Below are positions 60,480 to 64,000 of a stretch of DNA of 64,000 bases, piece by piece. The stretch's first letter is position 1. Each line of letters opens with the position of its first letter. The notes below the pieces were generated by a model that did not search any database, was not told where the DNA came from, and worked only from the letters and a program-made list of their open reading frames with translations. This DNA comes from JAJEBT01 sp965214975 (GTDB lineage Bacteria > Pseudomonadota > Alphaproteobacteria > MPNO01 > UBA830). The DNA lies in contig OZ244055.1 of NCBI GenBank assembly GCA_965214975.1, positions 1,488,001 to 1,552,000 of the forward strand, written 5' to 3'. The position numbers and the translations under genes are program-made.

Positions 60480-61378
60480 GCCGGCTCGCCGACGCCATCG
60501 CGGCCGGACGTTTCGCGGTCACCGCCGAGCTCTCGCCCCCGGCATCGGCCTCCGCCGCCGATCTCGACGGCCGCGCCGCCGCGCTCGACGGCCATGTCGA
60601 CGCCGTCAACGTCACCGACGGAGCCGGCGCCCGCGCGCACATGTCCAGCCTCGCGGCGGCGGCGCTGCTTCTGCGGCGGGGGATCGAGCCGGTTCTCCAG
60701 ATGACCTGCCGCGACCGCAACCGCATCGCGCTCCAGAGCGACCTTCTCGGCGCCGGCGCCCTCGGCATCGAGAACGTGCTGATTCTCAGGGGCGACGATC
60801 CCTCGGCCGGCGACCAGCCCGACGCGAAGCCGGTCTTCGACCTCGAGAGCCGCGAGCTCCTGGAGACCGCGCGCCGGATGCGCGACGACGGGCTTCTGCC
60901 CTCGGGCCGCCGGCTCGCGTCGCCGCCTTCGCTGTTCATCGGCGCCGCCGACACCCCGGCCGACCCGGGATCCGGGGCCTGGAAGCCCGACGGCCTGCTC
61001 GCGAAGCTCGAAGCCGGCGCCCGTTTCGTCCAGACCCAGTTCTGTTTCGACGCCGGTCTCGCGCGCCGCTACGCCGCCGCGCTCGTCGACCACGGCATCG
61101 CCGGCCGCTGCGCGGTCCTGATGGGGATCGGCCCGATCCCCTCGGCCCGGTCGGCGCGCTGGATGCGCGACAATCTCTGGGGAACGACGATTCCGGACCA
61201 CGTCGTCGAACGCCTCGAGAGGGCCGCCGACCCCAAGGCCGAGGGCACGAAGATCTGCGCCGGGCTGATCGCCGCCTACGCCGAGACCGAGGGGCTGGCG
61301 GGCGTGCATCTGATGGCGCCCGCGGGTATTGACGCGATCCCCGCCGCGATAGAAGAATCCGGAATCCGAACGCCCTGA
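60476..61378 (+). CDS. metF: methylenetetrahydrofolate reductase (short MetF type)
   Basis: A 300-residue TIM-barrel MetF homologue: FAVTAELSPP at the N terminus, VDAVNVTDGAGARAHMSSL (flavin/folate site), PVLQMTCRDRNRIALQSDLL, NVLILRGDDPS and FVQTQFCFD. It would reduce 5,10-methylene- to 5-methyl-tetrahydrofolate. Its start overlaps the methyltransferase stop, and the MetE-like gene follows after 14 bases, giving a methyl-transfer module. Alternative roles in folate-dependent catabolic demethylation exist for such short forms. Confidence 0.85.
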   Translation: MSRLADAIAAGRFAVTAELSPPASASAADLDGRAAALDGHVDAVNVTDGAGARAHMSSLAAAALLLRRGIEPVLQMTCRDRNRIALQSDLLGAGALGIENVLILRGDDPSAGDQPDAKPVFDLESRELLETARRMRDDGLLPSGRRLASPPSLFIGAADTPADPGSGAWKPDGLLAKLEAGARFVQTQFCFDAGLARRYAAALVDHGIAGRCAVLMGIGPIPSARSARWMRDNLWGTTIPDHVVERLERAADPKAEGTKICAGLIAAYAETEGLAGVHLMAPAGIDAIPAAIEESGIRTP

Positions 61379-61392
61379 CCGCGGATTCCGGC

Positions 61393-62517
61393 ATGACCTC
61401 CGCCAGACCCTTCTTCCGCGCCGACCATGTCGGCAGCCTGCTCCGCCCCGAAGCCCTGCTCGACGCGCGCGAGCGCTGGAAGGCCCGCCGGATCGGCCGC
61501 GAGGAGCTGCGGGCGGCCGAGGACGAGGCGATCGCGGGCGTCGTGGAGCTGCAGGAGGGAATCGGCCTCCCGGCCGTGACCGACGGCGAGTTCCGTCGCG
61601 AGAACTGGTGGATCGACTTCGTTTCCGCGATCGACGGAATCGAGATCAGCGAGCCCGACTCCGACGCCGCGTTCTTCGGCACGCACGGAGCCCCGGGCAG
61701 CTACGTGCCCAAGACGGTGCTGACCGTCGGAAAGCTCGGGGGCGGCGGCATCTCGGCCGCCGATTTCGACTATCTCAGGTCGCGCACCTCGCGGACGCCG
61801 AAGGTGATGATCCCGTCGCCGAGCCGCATCCACTTCCATGGCGGACGGGCGGCCGTCGACGCCGACGTCTATCCGTCGATGGACGATTTCTGGAACGACG
61901 TCGCCGCCGTCTACCGCGCCGAGATCGCGGCTCTCGAGGCCCGGGGCTGCACCTACATCCAGATCGACGATCCGGTGCTGACCTATTTCCTGGACGATCG
62001 CCTCCGCCGCAACGCCGCCGACATCGGCGAGGATCCCGACCGCCTGCTCGGCACGTACCGGGACGTCCTCAACGCCTGCATCGCGGAACGCGCGGCCGGC
62101 ACCGCCGTCGCCATCCATCTGTGCCGCGGCAACGCGCGGAGCCAGTGGGTCGCGTCGGGAAGCTACGAGCGCATGGCCGAGGAACTCTTTCCGAATCTCG
62201 CGGTCGACACCTGGTTCCTGGAATACGACGACGAGCGTTCCGGCGGTTTCGAGCCGCTCCGCTTCATGCCCGACGGCACCAGGGTGGCGCTCGGCCTGGT
62301 GACCACCAAGAGCGGGCGCATGGAGGACCGGGCCGAGATCCGGGCGCGGATCATGGAGGCCGCGGAGTTCATGCCGCTCGAGAACCTCGCGTTGAGCCCG
62401 CAATGCGGTTTCGCGTCGCTCGACCTCGGCAACGAGATCGCCTTCGAGGAGCAGAACGCCAAGCTCGAGATGGTCGTCGACATCGCCGACGACGTGTGGC
62501 GCGGCCGGCCGGGCTGA
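61393..62517 (+). CDS. MetE C-terminal-domain-like (cobalamin-independent) methyltransferase
   Basis: A 374-residue protein corresponding to the catalytic half of MetE. FRADHVGSLLRPEALL is the hallmark start; QIDDPVLTYFLDD and the zinc ligands in IHLCRGN (His-x-Cys) and LSPQCGFAS (Cys) are intact. The folate-gathering N-terminal half of MetE is missing, as in the many short homologues that use other methyl donors or simple thiols. With the metF-like gene just upstream, methyl transfer from 5-methyl-THF or a related donor to homocysteine or another thiol is likely (inference). Confidence 0.85.
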   Translation: MTSARPFFRADHVGSLLRPEALLDARERWKARRIGREELRAAEDEAIAGVVELQEGIGLPAVTDGEFRRENWWIDFVSAIDGIEISEPDSDAAFFGTHGAPGSYVPKTVLTVGKLGGGGISAADFDYLRSRTSRTPKVMIPSPSRIHFHGGRAAVDADVYPSMDDFWNDVAAVYRAEIAALEARGCTYIQIDDPVLTYFLDDRLRRNAADIGEDPDRLLGTYRDVLNACIAERAAGTAVAIHLCRGNARSQWVASGSYERMAEELFPNLAVDTWFLEYDDERSGGFEPLRFMPDGTRVALGLVTTKSGRMEDRAEIRARIMEAAEFMPLENLALSPQCGFASLDLGNEIAFEEQNAKLEMVVDIADDVWRGRPG

Positions 62518-62531
62518 CGGAACGGTCAGCG

Positions 62532-64000
62532 ATGACGGCATCGATCGGGGCCGGCCGGCTCAAGGAACTGCTCCACGACGAACTCGAACTCGCGGTTCTC
62601 GACGTGCGCGAAGCCGGCCAGTTCGGCCTCGACCACATGCTGCATGCGGTGCCCTGCCCCTACAGCGTCCTCGAATCCAGGGCGGCCGCGCTGGTTCCCC
62701 GGAAGGAGGTCTGCACCGTTCTCGTCGACGGCGACGACGGAGTCTCGGAACCGGCGGCGGCGCGGCTCGAGGAGCTCGGCTACGCGAACGTCCTGACGCT
62801 CGCCGGCGGCAACCCGGCCTGGCGCCGCGCCGGACACGAGCGCTTCGAGGGCGTCAACGTCCCTTCCAAGGCGTTCGGAGAAATCGTAGAGCAGGTCGAC
62901 GGCACCCCGCACGTCACCGCCCGGCGGTTGCGGGACATGATGGACCGCAACGAGGATTTCGTGGTGCTCGACGGCCGGACGCCCGCCGAACACCGCCGCA
63001 TGTCGATTCCCGGCGGGATCTCGGTTCCGAACGCCGAGATGGTCCTGCGGATCCGCGACCTCGCCCCCGACCCGTCCACCACGGTGATCGTCAACTGCGC
63101 GGGGCGGACCCGCTCGATCATCGGCGCCCAGGGGCTGATCAACGCGGGCGTCCCGAACCCGGTGTTCGCGCTCGAGGCCGGCACCATGGGCTGGACGCTG
63201 GCCGGCTACGATCTCGAGCGCGGCAGCACGCGCCGCTTTCCGGACGGCATCAGCGACGGCTGCCGGCGGGCGGCCCTCCGATACGGAAACGCCCTCCTTC
63301 GCAAGTCCGGCGTTCCCGCCATCGACCGCCGGACGATCGAGACCTGGCGGACCGACCGGACGCGCACGCTGTTCCTGTTCGACGTCCGCACCGAAGAGGA
63401 GTTCCTGGCGGGAACCCTTGCCGGCGCGGTTCACGTTCCGGGAGGCCAGCTGGTCCAGACCACGGACCAGTGGTGTGGCGTGTGGGGCGCCAGGGTCGTC
63501 GTGTTCGACACGCCGCCCGGAGCCCGTGCAGCGATCACCGCCCACTGGCTGCGCCAGATGGGCTGGAACGTCGGCGTCCTCGTCGCGGAGCCCGACGGGG
63601 CCTGCGCCGACGCGCCCGCGAAGGTCTTTCCGGCGGACGTCGTCACGCCCTCCGATCTCGCGGCGGCGATGGAAAGGGACGACGTCTTCGTCATCGACGC
63701 GGGACACTCGATGGACTACCGCGCGGGCCACATCCCGACCGCGACGTGGGCCATCCGCCCCAGACTCGACCAGATCTCCCTGCCGGAGGACAAGCTCATA
63801 GCGGTCTGTTCCGGCCGCGAGACCCGCGCCAGACTCGTGGCAAGGGATCTCGCCTCGACCCGCAGGGTCGCGGTTCTCGCCGGCGGCCGGGCCGCATGGG
63901 CCGCGGAGGGGCGGCCGCTCGATCCGTCTCCGGGGGTTCCCGCCGACGAGGACGCGATCGATTTCCTGTTCTGGGTTTCGGCCCGCCACCAGGGCGACAA
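62532..64000 (+). CDS. multi-repeat rhodanese-domain protein (cut by window edge)
   Basis: At least 489 residues from an ATG at 62532, open to the right edge. Four rhodanese-like repeats are visible (about 8-108, 126-232, 266-355, 371-464). Only repeats 2 and 4 keep the active-site cysteine: Cys189 in NCAGRTRSI and Cys426 in VCSGRETRA. Repeats 1 and 3 have DGDDG and DTPPGA at the equivalent loop. LDVREAGQFGLDH, LDGRTPAEHRRMSIPGGI, FDVRTEEEFLAGTLAGAVHV and IDAGHSMDYRAGHIP are the repeat starts. It probably moves sulfane sulfur. It follows the MetE-like gene after 14 bases. Confidence 0.85.
   Translation, partial: MTASIGAGRLKELLHDELELAVLDVREAGQFGLDHMLHAVPCPYSVLESRAAALVPRKEVCTVLVDGDDGVSEPAAARLEELGYANVLTLAGGNPAWRRAGHERFEGVNVPSKAFGEIVEQVDGTPHVTARRLRDMMDRNEDFVVLDGRTPAEHRRMSIPGGISVPNAEMVLRIRDLAPDPSTTVIVNCAGRTRSIIGAQGLINAGVPNPVFALEAGTMGWTLAGYDLERGSTRRFPDGISDGCRRAALRYGNALLRKSGVPAIDRRTIETWRTDRTRTLFLFDVRTEEEFLAGTLAGAVHVPGGQLVQTTDQWCGVWGARVVVFDTPPGARAAITAHWLRQMGWNVGVLVAEPDGACADAPAKVFPADVVTPSDLAAAMERDDVFVIDAGHSMDYRAGHIPTATWAIRPRLDQISLPEDKLIAVCSGRETRARLVARDLASTRRVAVLAGGRAAWAAEGRPLDPSPGVPADEDAIDFLFWVSARHQGD

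Overview
The window is a very GC-rich bacterial chromosome fragment with tightly packed, often overlapping genes (ATGA and GTGA junctions are common) and few intergenic gaps. The gene set suggests a free-living, aerobic, heterotrophic alphaproteobacterium, perhaps close to Rhodospirillales or Rhizobiales. It includes TRAP and tripartite tricarboxylate (TTT) transporters, CaiB CoA-transferase, several acyl-CoA enzymes, KorAB with an FprA-type reductase, three xanthine-dehydrogenase-family molybdoenzymes, and DUF1185 and UPF0280 proteins. The taxonomic placement is inference. No rRNA, tRNA, CRISPR array, insertion sequence or integrase was found.

Region 1 (1-2901) holds the start of an EamA permease, running off the left edge, and an orphan TRAP permease pair, dctQM. 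Region 2 (3080-24542) is the most interesting part. It looks like an N-heterocycle catabolic locus built on the reductive nicotinate route known from Eubacterium barkeri. Its genes are an isochorismatase-fold amidohydrolase, an enamidase-like amidohydrolase, two DUF1185 'amino acid synthesis' proteins around an orphan molybdenum subunit, an ApbE-like UPF0280 protein, a 6-hydroxynicotinate reductase-like flavo/Fe-S protein, and a fused [2Fe-2S]-molybdenum hydroxylase with its FAD subunit. Divergent from these lie korAB and fprA, which could supply or balance reduced ferredoxin. Then come a CaiB CoA-transferase and glutaryl-CoA dehydrogenase, the expected entry of a C5 dicarboxylate into central metabolism, followed by a UbiD-type decarboxylase and a zinc alcohol dehydrogenase. 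Read together: nicotinate-like ring -> hydroxylation -> ferredoxin-dependent ring reduction -> ring opening -> C5 acid -> glutaryl-CoA -> crotonyl-CoA.

Region 3 (24782-42690) is mixed. It contains a heterodimeric ABC exporter with one degenerate catalytic site, bioF-bioD, a Fic protein with a promoter whose spacer is a palindrome, a minus-strand trio (aminoglycoside-phosphotransferase-like kinase, SDR, methyltransferase), an SDR-cysQ-tsaC operon, a D-2-hydroxyglutarate-dehydrogenase-type flavoprotein with a DmdC-like acyl-CoA dehydrogenase, and speD-speE preceded by a 17-bp perfect hairpin.

Region 4 (42666-58924) holds a two-subunit molybdenum hydroxylase without an FAD subunit, an alpha/beta hydrolase, a complete TTT transporter operon (tctC-tctA-tctB) ending in an ornithine-cyclodeaminase-family gene, arsR plus an arsenite-type aquaglyceroporin, pyruvate kinase, a MaoC-like protein, two crotonase-family enzymes, and a solute-binding-like protein with an acyl-CoA ligase.

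Region 5 (59091-64000) is a compact one-carbon/sulfur module: an HTH-methyltransferase fusion, a short MetF, a MetE-C-domain-like methyltransferase and a four-repeat rhodanese protein cut by the right edge.
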